Positions 45,898 through 57,131 of a DNA stretch of 64,000 bases are shown piece by piece; position 1 is the first letter of the stretch, and every line of letters begins with the position of its first letter. Under the pieces are notes generated by a model. That model was not told where the DNA came from. It did not search any database and was given only the letters and a program-made list of their open reading frames with translations. A program made the position numbers and the translations under genes. The DNA is taken from positions 5,039,761 through 5,103,760 of the forward strand of contig JAHWDD010000007.1 of assembly GCA_023897205.1 (NCBI GenBank). Direction: 5' to 3'. The stretch is from Exophiala sp. HKRS030 (Eukaryota; Ascomycota; Eurotiomycetes; Chaetothyriales; Herpotrichiellaceae).

Positions 45898-47562
45898 TGG
45901 CTACCATTCCCACTAAGATAATCTTTTACGAAGGCGGCCAAGAGCTCCAATAGATTTCTCAAGCATCTGACGAAGCAACACGAAATGAGCACAAGCTGTC
46001 TGTTTGGCAAGCATTTCAAAAGTATCGGAGAGGCTTGTTCTGGGCTTTTTTCATCTCTTTGGTCAATATGTTAGCTGGATTCGACCTTATAGTGTGTGGA
46101 AACTTGATTGCCATACCTGCATTCCAGAAAGATACGGCTACGAATTCGACCCTGTTAACGACCCGGGATCTTTTATCAGTTCCATACCTTGGCAGCTCGC
46201 TCTTGTAGTGGGCGTGATTAGTGCTCAAGTTATCGGTGCATTTTTTGGAGGACCTGTCGGGGATATGTTTAGTCGCAAGAGACCTATATACTTCTTTCTG
46301 CTCGAAAACACGGTTATCGTGTTTCTGGAGATGTTTGTGAACAGTATCGGCATGATCTTTGCCGGACAGTATCTGAATGGCATCTGCTACGGATTCTACT
46401 TTGTCCTCGTGCCTAGCTACGCCGCCAAAGTAGTTCCTTACCATCTGAGGAACATTTCAATCGGTTCCTCGAACATGGCACTAATTGGCGGAAATCTCCT
46501 CGGTCAAGGAATGACTGCGGGAACTCAGTCAATAGAAACTGCGTGGGCTTATCGAGCGCCTTTTGCCCTTCAATGGTTCTGGGTCATTGTATTACTTTCC
46601 CTCTTATGGAAATGTGCAGTCTCCGTGGTACCTGGTACACAAAGGGAGAACTGTAGAGGCCAAAAAGTCTCTGGAGTAACTTGCATTCTCGAACAACCCC
46701 CAGGAAATTGATGAGATCCTCGCCATGCTGGAGAAGACCACCAGACTTGAAAAGGAAAATGACAAGTCCTCGAGTTACCTGGAATGCTTCAAAGGCATGA
46801 ATCTTCGTCGGACAGAGATTGCTGCCTTGCCTTATGCGATTCAGCAGGGGACCAGCGTTTTCTTCGGAATGGTCACATACTTTCTCACCTTATCCGGTCT
46901 GAGAACCGATCATGCTTTTCTTATGGGTGTGGGTATGTTTTCATTGGGTTATTTGACGAACTTGATTTACTACCCTGCTATGACTGTGATTGGGCGAAGA
47001 CCTACTTTCATCTGAGGTAGTTTCGGGCTTACAATTGCTGTTCATGCTGGTCGGATTCCTGGACTTGGCACCAAACTACAACTCAAGACCCGGTATAGGT
47101 TGGGCGCAAAGCGTTATGATCGTCATAGCATATGGGGTCTACATGGGTACGACAGGGCCTTCATCCTGGGTCATCATGTCGGAGACTTCGACCACACGCC
47201 TGAGGACCAAGACTGTGGGTCTGGGTCAGGTACTCTGCGATATCCTATATGTTGTAGCAGCTATCGGCTTACCACACGAGATCAACCCCGATGAAGCGAA
47301 CTGGCGCGGTAAGACTGCTTGGTTGTATGGGGGTTTCGCATTCGTGGGCCTCGTGTGGGCATATTTCCGACTTCCGGAAACCAAGGGACGTACTTACAAG
47401 GAGTTGGATATTCTTTTCCATCTAAAGGTGCCCATGAACAAGTTCAAAACTCAGGAGGTGGAGGTTGCGATAGGTTTGGCCCAGAATGAGGTGGGGCCAA
47501 CTGATGTTGCAGATAAGATCGACAAGAGCGCAGCAGGGGACAGTGAGGAGAGAAGAGTGTAG
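45898..47562 (+). pseudogene. MFS sugar (alpha-glucoside/maltose type) transporter pseudogene
   Basis: Nearly full length but multiply broken. ATG at 45898 opens a frame that meets TAG near 45954, then continues YRRGLFWAFFISLVNMLAGF (first span). It shifts near 46132 into RYGYEFDPVNDPGSFISSIP and GGPVGDMFSRKRPIYFFLLE. A second shift near 46620 gives SPWYLVHKGRTVEAKKSLE with a TAA, then NNPQEIDEILAMLEKT and PYAIQQGTSVFFGM. A third shift near 47010 leads to the last spans and RLPETKGRTYKELDILF, the sugar-porter PETKGR signature. The tail ends at 47562. Two stops and three frame changes rule out function. It resembles fungal MAL-type permeases by overall sequence. Most lesions are single-base, consistent with relaxed selection. 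Confidence 0.85.
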
Positions 47563-50145
47563 GTAATGAAAATGGGAACCAAAGGGTCGAGAATGATTAA
47601 TCGAAATGCCTTCATAAGTTATCGGCATTACGTCTCTGGAGTGAAGAGCGTGAGAACACACTCAAAGTCAATCCCGGCATTGGGGAAATTGTATTTGATC
47701 TTATAGAAAGTGTAAGCAACTCTCAGGGTTTCACTTTTCACGCTTCATAGATACTCTTCGCAAAACTCCTTGTTATCTTATGCGAGGCATTTCTCTTTGC
47801 AGAACACGGAATTGATTGGAATTGATTAATCAACTGTACCCTTGAGAGCCGTCTTCAAGCTGCAGTAGAGCAAGTTTGGTTTCACTTGAAGGTTAGTGAG
47901 AGAGTGCTGTAGACTCTCCACCAGCTGCATTAACGGAAATTCTTCCAAGATACTGGGTTCTATCCCTTCATGTCGGGGCAATTATAGTTTTGGACGGTGG
48001 AATCGACGGTTGGTAGGTCATTATCGATTGTTCGGAGTAGTGAGATGTTACAGCGCCGACTTAGCCCATTTGGTGGAGACAGATCTCTTTGACAGTCGCA
48101 GCAACTGTTTCTAATGATCTTAGTTAGAGCCTCTCTCAGACTCTTGGTGGAACAAACCCCTATCGAATAAAGGAGCAAACACAGAAATGAAAGAGCAGGA
48201 AAAATTTACCGTCTCTGCTGTTGTTTGACAGATCTGGAAAATAAAGCAGTACTGTACGTGCTTGAAGATCCTTGTCGAATAATTCTCTACCGCCACCAGA
48301 AATATCACTATCACTCCAGTCGTACCAACTGACCAACTTCGAGGTCTCTGATGTCTTTTTACGTGACTATTGGTGCTGTTACTCTGGGTGATAACGCACG
48401 AAAATGACGATCTTCTGCTAGTCTGAATGGTGCCTTAGGCAGTCGCCTGCCCGATGTCCATGTTAATGACGGTCGATCCGTCTTCGCTTACTCTAGAACA
48501 TGCGAAACCCTGCCATTTGTTTCATCGAGTCTAGATACATGTTCTTCTGCATGTACTAGGTCTACGTATCTTTGGGAGCGAGCCATGACCTTGCTGGGAG
48601 TGAAAAGGTTAGCCTCACCCCATATGGTGGAGTTCAGAATTGATGGTCTGCTGCTCATGGCGCACCTTGCTGTTCTTCGATCCTTCTGCTTTGTCCGCGA
48701 GGTTTATTCGGAGGAGGGTGGTATCAGTTCGTACAGTCCTCAACTCCCTCCTTGTGGCTGTGAGTTTGTCGAGGTTGGTGTGCGGCTCAACACGTATAGC
48801 CACCCTCGCTCCCAGCGACACATCGACCCCAAACATGATATGAGGATTCCTTCCCTTCGGATAATCATCGCCCTCATTCTCTTACATTAGTAAATTGGGG
48901 ATCGATAATCAGACATGTGAAGTCGTCCGAATGTTAGTGTCCGCCACAGCGCAGGTATGGATGAATTACTAGATGGATGCCATAGTTTGTCCCAGCCCGC
49001 CCAATAAGTGGCAGCTATGCAGCAGTGCGACCATCAGTACTCCATACGCATGACCCTACTAATAACCCTAGATATCTGTTCTAGCTGGAATCCCATGTCA
49101 CACGATGCTCACTGAAGGCAGACTAACATGCAGTTGTTGCACTAGTCAGTGTCCTAGTGGCTATATGTAACTTCCATACCTTCATAGATAGTTTCTAGCA
49201 TCATCCCACTTGTCTCCCAGCTCTAAGCTTTGAGTGTTCTGTATCTATGTACTACTCTGACCCTTTCCGGCCTTCCTCTTTAGTGTGTGACAATATTCGC
49301 TCCTCTGCGCAGGGGTATTGCGGTTCCATGGTCATGACCACCAGAGCTTGATCCGCGGGCGCCGTCCAGTCCTTTATTTTGTATGTCAGTACCTATTAGA
49401 CCTCTCATGCGGAGTACTCCGCTAAAACGGTCTTTACAAACAGAGGCCTATTCCTAGGCCTCAAGACACTCTTTTTACTACCCCATTTAGCACCCATTCC
49501 TCTTCCTATTCTATCCGATAAGGCACTCATTATTAAGGCAACCTCTAGGGCCCTATTCTCTAGGCCTATCTATGTTCCTGTCCGGGAGTTAATGCGGTAA
49601 CGAGGACGGCCTCAACCAGAGGAAGAATTACGCTCCTTATTTGCTATATAATAGATAGAACACCGCCTCATAGTCATTAAGGACAGACTCGACAATACAT
49701 CTCATTAGACCCCTGGCTATTCTATTACCTAGAAGGTTCCACAGCGCCTGACAGTACCTTTATCGCCGGGCTGCCAAGCGTCTAGCCGCCAACTATAATA
49801 GTTGATTTTCTGGGCTGCGCTGTATCCAGTGCCGATGTGACCAAGTTGGAAGTACTTGAAGGGTTTGAGGCGTGGCTTCTCATACTCCAAGAGTCAGGGT
49901 TCGCTCTCGAAGTGGTGAGAGAAAAGCGAGATGATGGATGATCGTCGTCGACAAAAGTGGGGAAAATTCCAACCGTCCATCAGTCCCTGGCAATGTGCCA
50001 GACCAGTCCCGCAAGAATATCCACTGGGGCCAAGATAAAGAAGTCCGCTTAAAGAGGTACGTGATCCCGTAGTGGGTGGGGCTTTTTGCGTCCGCCAGAA
50101 ATGGGGATGTTGACATGAGACTGAGAGGCTCTATCTGTGGTGCTT
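47563..50145. other. Long intergenic stretch, includes a hairpin
   Basis: About 2.6 kb. Small ORFs (47896-48114, 48585-48890, 49880-50188 minus) have no family match. Around 49380-49810 the style changes: CCTA, TAGG and GGCC are common. A perfect 8-bp-stem hairpin, GAGGCCTA-TTCC-TAGGCCTC, lies at 49443-49462. This part may be an old repeat fragment. Confidence 0.45.
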
Positions 50146-50560
50146 GACACTTCTGAGAAACAACAGGTCCTTGGCTATGATGCGTCAATGATGAATGCTC
50201 TAACCACGGCCACGATCGGCCTGAACTCCGGCATCGTTTGGTTCGGCGCCATTTTCGGTAGCCTTGTACTCACCAAACTCGGCGATATCATTGGACGAAA
50301 GCCCTCGACTTTCTATGCTTCGTTCGTGGCGATTATTGGGAACATTCTCCAGGGCGCATCTCAAGAGATTGCCATGTTCTTGGTCGCGAGATTCATTCTG
50401 GGATTTGGATTGGGAGGCACGTACGTCGCATGTCCACCTTTCATCGCGGAAACGCTGCCGTTGAATCTTCGTTCCTATGTCCTGGGCGCCTTGACCGATT
50501 TATATTATGTCGGCGGCCTGCTCTCAGCAGGTATGTAGTTGTGGGTTTCTCTTTCTAGCC
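50146..50560 (+). pseudogene. Sugar-transporter fragment (lactose-permease-like MFS)
   Basis: About 130 codons read as the first four spans of a fungal sugar porter: VLGYDASMMNALTTATIGLN, then FGSLVLTKLGDIIGRKPS, VARFILGFGLGGTYVACPPF and LRSYVLGALTDLYYVGGLLS. It ends where GTATGT would start an intron at 50531. The next exon is not found. Between the DASMMN motif and TIGLN the family has about fifteen more residues, so a small deletion is present, and the N-terminal region upstream is missing. Truncation at both ends and the deletion make it a pseudogene. Confidence 0.75.
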
Positions 50561-50994
50561 CTGCACGAGCTCTCTTGAGAAGGCTCATGCTATATACCTG
50601 ATGACCTCATTATACGAACCCCCTTTTGATTCGCTACCGATACCGAGAACGTCAACATTCTCACCAGATGGGAGGACTGAGATTGACCTTGTGTACTAAC
50701 TGAGACGCAGAAATGATCTGCTTGTGGTATGCAAAAAGAAGAATTTGACTTTTCACCCACAGCTGCTCTCTTCCCCCCGTGTGTCCTTAAGAGACTTACG
50801 AGGGAGGCATTATACTTAAGACAATTTTCGCTTTGGCTGATATATCAACAGAAGGAAAATGGAATATGGGTCATTAACCGTCTGTTTAAGGATTAGAGTA
50901 TATACCTAAAGTCTGGATGCAAATTCCCCAAGGCCAAAGGGTTCATATTCTCCAACCGATAATTCCGCAGACCACTTGCCCTTTTCTGATTCTC
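50561..50994. other. Intergenic between convergent transporter genes
   Basis: About 430 bp without coding trace, apart from the natural C-tail codons of the MFS carrier that remain readable in frame downstream of its stop (about 50994-50890). Confidence 0.5.
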
Positions 50995-52878
50995 CTAATG
51001 ACAATAGAACATGGCCACTCCGGTGAAAACACATGCTGAGCTGGAAGCGCCAATATTGATACTGTGGCTGAGAGTGTAATGTGGGCTGTCATAGTCCGTA
51101 TGTCAGCATGATAGAACCATAACAAGTCACCGGAATGAACTTACGCGTCTTTGGCAATATAGGAATACGTAGAAACGAACGCAGCAAAGTTACCGATGCT
51201 CTGTGATAGAACAGTCGACGTCGCTCGGGTATAGTGCGGAGCCGAGTTATTCGTCAGCCAGCTCAAATACTGTGGACACTTCGTCAGTGATGGTCCACAT
51301 AGTGCAGGCACGGTGCTTACGAGAGGCATGCTTGGATACGCTCCGACTGCAACAAAAAAGGTACCGGCATATTTTGCTCCTGAGGACTTCTGAGAACCAA
51401 GTTGTATAGCATAGCCAATTATCACGAGAACACTTCCTCCCATGATAAATGGTGATCTCACGCCAGTTTTGTCTGATAGCCGAGACACGATAAGAACAGA
51501 GGCAAAACCGCACAGATTGGGAGGCGCAGTGAGGAGCTGTGCATGTGTGGAGGTATATCCTAAGTTTTTAATGATCGGAGGAAGAAACAGAGCGAAGGAC
51601 TGTGAAGATGATTAGCGCCACATGCATAGGCGCTATTGCCCGAGCACTTACGTAGACGCATATAGCGAGAAGAAGGTATGGTAAGACGATGAACCATGTG
51701 ATCATAGACTTCAAAGCAAGGCGCACCCAGTACCAGGAGAACTTCTCATCCTCGATACTCGTCATATTGACTCCGTGTGAATCGGTCTGGAGTCGTGCAT
51801 GAGCAACAATTCGCTCTTCTTCCGTGAGAAACCAGGCCTGAGCGATGCTGTGAGGAAGAAAGAAAAGCGCGAGTATTCCGAACAAGGCTGTTGCAGCCTG
51901 CAGCGATCGATCAGTCCAGAATCGTAACGGCGGAAGCTCTCTGGAATTGTACTTACACCTTGGGTGAAAGATATCCAAGGCCAACCTGTTGAAAAGGATC
52001 AGTACTGTAGGGCTGGCAAGTCAGGAGAACTCACGGTCGTAACCTCCAGCCTTGATTTGGGTTAACGCTGTGGCAAGCAAGCCAGCAAAGGCTGAAGAAA
52101 AAGGGCTTGCACAATAAAAGCTCCCGATCCTCCACGCCAGTTCCTTCTTTCGATAAAACATTGGAAGATAGATGAGGATACCTGAGATCAAACCACCTTC
52201 AAAGAAGCCCATCAAGAGACGGCATGCAATCAGACCGCCGAGATTTTGCACGAAACCCATGAAGGTGCTGCAAACCGTCAACCTTGATCGGAACAGGACT
52301 GCGTACAGCTGAGTACTTACCTAATGATGTGATTCTAGCGTGAGGGGTCGGAGACACTTAATTCCGACCGCTACATTTGCTTTCATACTTTTACGTATAT
52401 ATAGCGGCCAGCCTCTCTTTCACTTGTAGTTAGTCAATTTCAATTCTCTTCGCGCCGCCATAACCATAATGATTCCCCAACATGTGACTAGTCCTGCCAG
52501 ATACCATCCCGCTTGGAAGTATTTGAGAATCCAGTTTGACGGCAGGTCAACCAGTATATAAGGGATGAAGAATAACATAAGTGCCATATTGTATTGTGTA
52601 CCGTGAAGGTTCAAGTCGTCCGAGAGGCCGGCAATGTTCGCGTTCCCAATGTTACTGCGATCTAGGAACGAGAACATCCACAGGCCCCACAACCAAGGGA
52701 TGATATTTCGATCGAACTTGTGTCGCACGCGGTTGCTGATGGAAGCATCGACATCACCCTCGAGAATTTCCATATGTTCCAGATTCTCATTGCTTTTATG
52801 TATATCGTCAATATGATTCGTCACCAAGATGGTGGAAGGACGAGCACCGCCTTCCATGGAGATCGTAGTAATAGCCAT
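50995..52878 (-). CDS. MFS transporter (Dal5/anion:cation symporter family), C-tail shortened
   Basis: Plasma-membrane carrier of the allantoate-permease-like family, usually moving small carboxylates or vitamins. Exons: 52878-52465, a 14-nt microexon at 52334-52321, 52267-52035, 51985-51957, 51897-51652, 51599-51321, 51269-51145 and 51085-50995. Together they give 476 codons in one frame. RNIIPWLWGLWMFSFLDRSN is the first span, followed by GFVQNLGGLIACRLLMGFFE, the WFLTEEERIVAHARL loop, and LIVSRLSDKTGVRSPFIMGG. The last exon reads HYTLSHSINIGAS and FTGVAMFYCH, then TAG where the family has Trp; the old tail (ENQKRASGLRNYRLEN) continues in frame after it. All twelve spans are kept, so activity may survive. 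The microexon is needed to keep frame and is the weakest part of the model. The gene could also be an early pseudogene. Confidence 0.72.
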
Positions 52879-53019
52879 TAATATGGAATTGAGCAACAGG
52901 AGAATGAAAAGTTATGAACTTGATTATAAGAGCAAGGCACTCTTCCTATTCTCCGCTTTATATAGTGATTCGAAGGCGACCAGTTATCAGCGAAATGTGA
53001 GTCTATGGTCTCAGAGCTC

Positions 53020-54032
53020 CGGTATCGCCACCAAATGATTTGATACTGCGGGCTCGCTACTCGCCTGGCCCAGTCATAGTGGTGGGGAAGGGTCTCACCG
53101 CACGTATTGCATTGAGAGAAGAGTTTAACTGTCTGTCCATGGTGAGTCCTCATCCCTGCATACGGACTTGACCCTGTTGCATTCGCTCTTTTGGCCACAT
53201 TCTGACAATCGTCTTCTTCGCTGTTAAGACTGGTGCGGGAACTGCCGCTTCAGCAATCGGCTACCCTGACTTAGCCCTTGTGACGCAGACCGAGATGCAC
53301 TAAAACGCCGCCATGTTGGTAGCTATCGCCTCTTCACGTTCTCCCCTGGGCCACTCGTATTAAGTCCCTATAATCGCCGACGCAGACACGGGCTTCGGCT
53401 CCCCCATCAACGTGGTACGCACTGTATCGGTGTATATCAATTCCAACGTGGCGGCCTTCCACATAGAGGACCAGGTACTCGCCAAGCGCTGCGGGCATTT
53501 GGAAAACAAAGCTCTCGTTAGTGTTGACGAATGGGTAACTCGGATCCGAGCTGCCTCCCTGACTCGTATCCAGATGGGTAGGGACATCGTTATCATCGCC
53601 CGAACGGATGCGCTGCAGAGTTTCGGCTACGATGAAGCTTTGCGGCGTTCGCGTGCTGCCGTTGACGCTGGTGCCGACGTCGCTTTCCTTGAAGGTTTCA
53701 GGACGCGTGAGGAAGCACGTCAATTTTGCAAAGACATGTTCCCAACGCCTGTGTTGCTGAATATGGTCCCAGGTGGAGTGAGCCCGCTTTTAACAGTCAA
53801 CGAAGCGAAGGAATTAGGGGCTAAAATCATGATATACCCGTTGCTAGCGTTAACACCCGTCTATAATGCCGTAACGGCTGCGGCCAGAGTACTCAAGAAA
53901 CCAGGAGAAACAGAGAGTTTACCAGACGGCACGTCAGGTGGCATTAGGGACATCTTTGGGGTTTGCGCGATGCAAGAGTGTGTACAAGTAGATGAGAAGG
54001 TGGGTGGCCAGGATTACAAAGCAGGTATATGA
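53020..54032 (+). pseudogene. PEP-mutase/isocitrate-lyase-like gene, 5' part broken
   Basis: Family of TIM-barrel C-C or C-P lyases (oxaloacetate hydrolase, 2-methylisocitrate lyase, phosphonopyruvate types). From about 53050 the reading is GPVIVVGKGLTARIALREEF, then a canonical GTGAGT intron to 53229, then TGAGTAASAIGYPD and TQTEMH. A TAA falls near 53300 and a second TAA just before VPIIADADTGFGSP. From there 53412-54032 is open: HIEDQVLAKRCGH holds the family's KRCGH catalytic loop, and IIARTDALQSFGYDEAL and VPGGVSPLLTVNEA follow. The two nonsense codons and the absence of a usable start argue for a pseudogene. A shorter protein from 53412 would lack the ADADTG metal-binding strand and should be inactive. 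Confidence 0.75.
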
Positions 54033-55283
54033 TCGAGAGGTGGAAATGAGCCTATGGGTACACGGAGCGAGATCTATACATATTGGATCAATCAACTGGT
54101 GATGAATTGTTTTCTGTGTCATGTTGGCATCAGCTCCAGGTCAAGGGAACCGCGAGTCAACCGTGGTGTGCAACAGCCATGACCACCCTCAGAGCCGTTT
54201 GGTGGTGGGAGGTCTGCATTTTCAGCGATTGTACATCACCGCTTCGACTTGCAAGACCAGCCACCTCGCACATGCGGATCACCGTGACCATTTGACATGG
54301 AGCCAAGTGCGCCAGTCAGTCAAGCGCATCTATCGGTCCGGAGTTCCCAGCAGACGCGGGCTATTCCGTCCGTAGTAACAAAATCTCTGCCTGTAAGTGA
54401 AGTCATGGTCCTATAGTCCATCAGGCGGAAGTCCCGCATCCTCAGATTTTAAAGAAGGCGTTGCCTCTGTATTCGAAGCTACGGTACCGGGATCCCTCCT
54501 TCGTGGACGGTGAGCAGGTGATTAGAGTGTCTACTCCCACGCAGACTGCATAGTGAAACGACTCCATGCCCCCTTTTCTACCAAGTTTTCTCCTAGTGTG
54601 TTGGCCGCCTGTTGAGACTATCCGTGTCGTCCCCTTTTCCATCGAAGCTTTGACGTGGACAACAGAGGGCTGGCTGGAGGAATTGGTCGAACCCATAGCA
54701 GAGCATGTGACGGTGGTTGTAACGGTCATAGAGGGTGAAAGATCAGAAGAAAGACTAAGCTATTGAGAGTATTGAGAGTGCACACCGAGGGTGAACAAGC
54801 GAATTGATACCCATCGACGAGGTATCTTGTCAAGTTCACTCACTGCCACTGCTCGCGCTCTCATTGATCATGAGTTTAAAGACCGTGTGATTTGTGAGAC
54901 CCAGCTGTGATGCTACCCTGCCTGTCCGTAGTCGCTTCGGTTTGTGACCCGTTAGGAATCTCATCTAGCAATAGTTTGCGACAAGCAAAGGTTGTCTGCT
55001 AACTTCGTCGGGTGCGGCTGCCTAACCACTATATCTGGTCTTTACAGGCTGCGATGTACTTCGAGATACTCAGAGATTCAAATTGGAGCAAACTTGTTAC
55101 TACGTACTTAGTGCCTTGATCGGAAAGTCTCGTGGCTTGACCCACAAGGCGATAAGGTGTGCTGACAATTTACTCTCCGCAACAGCGTGGCAAACTACAC
55201 TCTCAAACATGCGTCTGCCTTGATACGTTTTTAGCGAAAGCAGCTATTCAAGGCTAACCCGCCCCATAAGGTCGTCACATCCA
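54033..55283. other. Intergenic, no gene recognised
   Basis: About 1.25 kb. A Ser/Thr-rich minus ORF (54442-54729) and a plus ORF (54121-54375) have no family match. The 3' end of the GMC gene lies at its right border. Confidence 0.45.
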
Positions 55284-57020
55284 TTAATAAAGGTCCTTAT
55301 GATCAGCCTTGATCAAATCTGCACCTTTCTCTCCGATCATGTAGACTGAGTTCTGAATTCGGCAATCAGGGATCACAGGAATAATCGAAGCATCAATCAC
55401 TCGGAGATTCTTGATCCCGTGGACTCGGAGTTTGGGGTCAACCACACCTTGGTCAATGCTCTTGGACAACCTGTTAGTTCCGCAAGGATGGAAGGAAGTC
55501 TGAGAGCGATCCAGGACGGCCCTCTTCATCTCCTCGTCAGATTCGAGCGGCATGTCCCAAGGATACTCGTCGACGACGACGTCTTTGAAACCATCGCCAT
55601 GTTTAAGGACGTCGTAAGTGAAACGCACGCCCTCGCGCATCGCGATAATGTCCAGGTCGTCGGCGAAGAAGTTCAAGTTGATATTAGGTTGTTCTAGGGG
55701 GTCGGCACTGTTCAAGGTTACCTCGCCACCTTCGGACACGGGACGGACAAGGTCGACCATGACGGTAATGTGGTCGCCAGACTTTGGAGCAGGGTAGTGC
55801 CATTGGAAAGCGCTGCCAAACATGCAGACGAAATCGAGCTCAAAATGAGGCTGTCCGCCGGGAGAGAAAGGGTCTTTGCCCCCGTTGGCGGCCTTCGCCT
55901 TGCGGTAAGTGGCATCCTTCTCAAGGTACTTATCGATTCGAGGAAAGCCAATCATCTCGAGTAGGCCTGATCCCACAGGACCTGTATGGTTTTTCTTGTA
56001 GTTCGCCACGACAGCGTCATTTTTAGGGCCCTTGCGCATGAGGTAGCTGTCCATGCCGTAGCCATCCTTGACGCGCAGGACGAAAGGCACACCTGGATGA
56101 TCGAGCAGATGCTGGCCGACATGGCGGGAGTCGACGATAACATCAATTTTATGTCGAGCCAGTTCGGATGCAGGGCCGATGCCGCTAAGCATTAACAGCT
56201 TTGGACTTTCAAACACTCCTTGGGCGACGATGACCTCACGAGTGGCATAAAAGTTCAGCTCTTTGCCGGAGGGGTCGATAACCGTAACACCCTTGCATGA
56301 GCGGTCTGCAGCGTCAATAATCAGGCGCTTCGAGTGCACTTCGGGAAGAATTGTGATGTTCCGCTTGCCCTGAACACACAAAAAGCTACCAGAGCGCTGA
56401 CCTTTGTAGATTGTATTGACACTGTGAATCAAGCCGTTCATCTCGCCGTCGTAAATGTTCTCCGAAATTGGCTCTCCACGGGACGTCCAAGCCTTGGTGA
56501 GGGCCTTGCGAAAGGGAACCATTTCCGGAATGAGTTCAGAGTGAGCGATCGGGATGGGACCCCCGGCGCCAATTTTGTGAAGCTCGGGCGAGTAGAGCTT
56601 TTCGTCGTCATGATAGCTGGCGCTCTTGCGGAGATACGGGACAAGAGGATCCCAAGTCCATTCTTTGCCTCCATATTCTGCCCACATATCAAACGTAGGC
56701 TTACAGCCCGGGATCCAGCTGAAGTAGTTGAGGGAAGAACTACCACCCAGAGCCTTTCCTCGGGTGTTTGGTTTCTCAACTCGTTCATAGTCGTCCCGCT
56801 TGATCATAGTGGTTTTGTAGGCCCAATCATACTTGCTGCTTCGAAGATCCATGGCCATTGAAGGAGTAGTAATCTCCTCAATCTCATGGGAGTTGCCCAC
56901 ACCTGCCTCGACGACGAGAATGGTGGCGTTTGGGTTATCAGCCAGTCGACCGGCGACAGTATTGCCAGCCGTGCCGCCGCCGACAACGATGAAGTCAAAA
57001 TGAGCGCCGTCACTAGCCAT
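55284..57020 (-). CDS. GMC-family FAD oxidoreductase (choline-dehydrogenase-like)
   Basis: Single-exon gene of 578 codons, a normal GMC length. The N-terminus FDFIVVGGGTAGNTVAGRLA is the FAD-binding fold and starts without a signal peptide, so the enzyme is probably intracellular. RGKALGGSSSLNYFSWI is the first GMC signature and GVFESPKLLMLSGIGP the second. The active-site region is SFHPCGTNRLS, with the catalytic His, and the C-terminal FAD contact is DCRIQNSVYMIGEKGAD. The family oxidises primary alcohols, including glucose, methanol, choline and aryl alcohols; no substrate can be chosen here. A TATA box lies about 105 bp upstream. It is the last intact gene before the telomere, about 7 kb from the chromosome end. 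Confidence 0.94.
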   Translation of the reverse strand: MASDGAHFDFIVVGGGTAGNTVAGRLADNPNATILVVEAGVGNSHEIEEITTPSMAMDLRSSKYDWAYKTTMIKRDDYERVEKPNTRGKALGGSSSLNYFSWIPGCKPTFDMWAEYGGKEWTWDPLVPYLRKSASYHDDEKLYSPELHKIGAGGPIPIAHSELIPEMVPFRKALTKAWTSRGEPISENIYDGEMNGLIHSVNTIYKGQRSGSFLCVQGKRNITILPEVHSKRLIIDAADRSCKGVTVIDPSGKELNFYATREVIVAQGVFESPKLLMLSGIGPASELARHKIDVIVDSRHVGQHLLDHPGVPFVLRVKDGYGMDSYLMRKGPKNDAVVANYKKNHTGPVGSGLLEMIGFPRIDKYLEKDATYRKAKAANGGKDPFSPGGQPHFELDFVCMFGSAFQWHYPAPKSGDHITVMVDLVRPVSEGGEVTLNSADPLEQPNINLNFFADDLDIIAMREGVRFTYDVLKHGDGFKDVVVDEYPWDMPLESDEEMKRAVLDRSQTSFHPCGTNRLSKSIDQGVVDPKLRVHGIKNLRVIDASIIPVIPDCRIQNSVYMIGEKGADLIKADHKDLY

Positions 57021-57123
57021 TGTTGAGGTATTAGATGCTTATACCGGTGAAGAGTACTACGGAGTAGAAAAGTTTAGGTGTTTAAAGTGAGCAGATCTGT
57101 TGCACAAGAGTTGATTGACTGCG

Positions 57124-57131
57124 TTTTTATA
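57124..57131 (-). promoter_or_regulatory. TATA box of the GMC gene
   Basis: TATAAAAA on the minus strand, about 105 bp upstream of the ATG at 57020. Confidence 0.55.

Noticed and set aside
49380..49810. Possible transposase remnant
   Set aside because: Several frames were read; none gives a continuous transposase motif or catalytic triad, so only a change of base style is reported.
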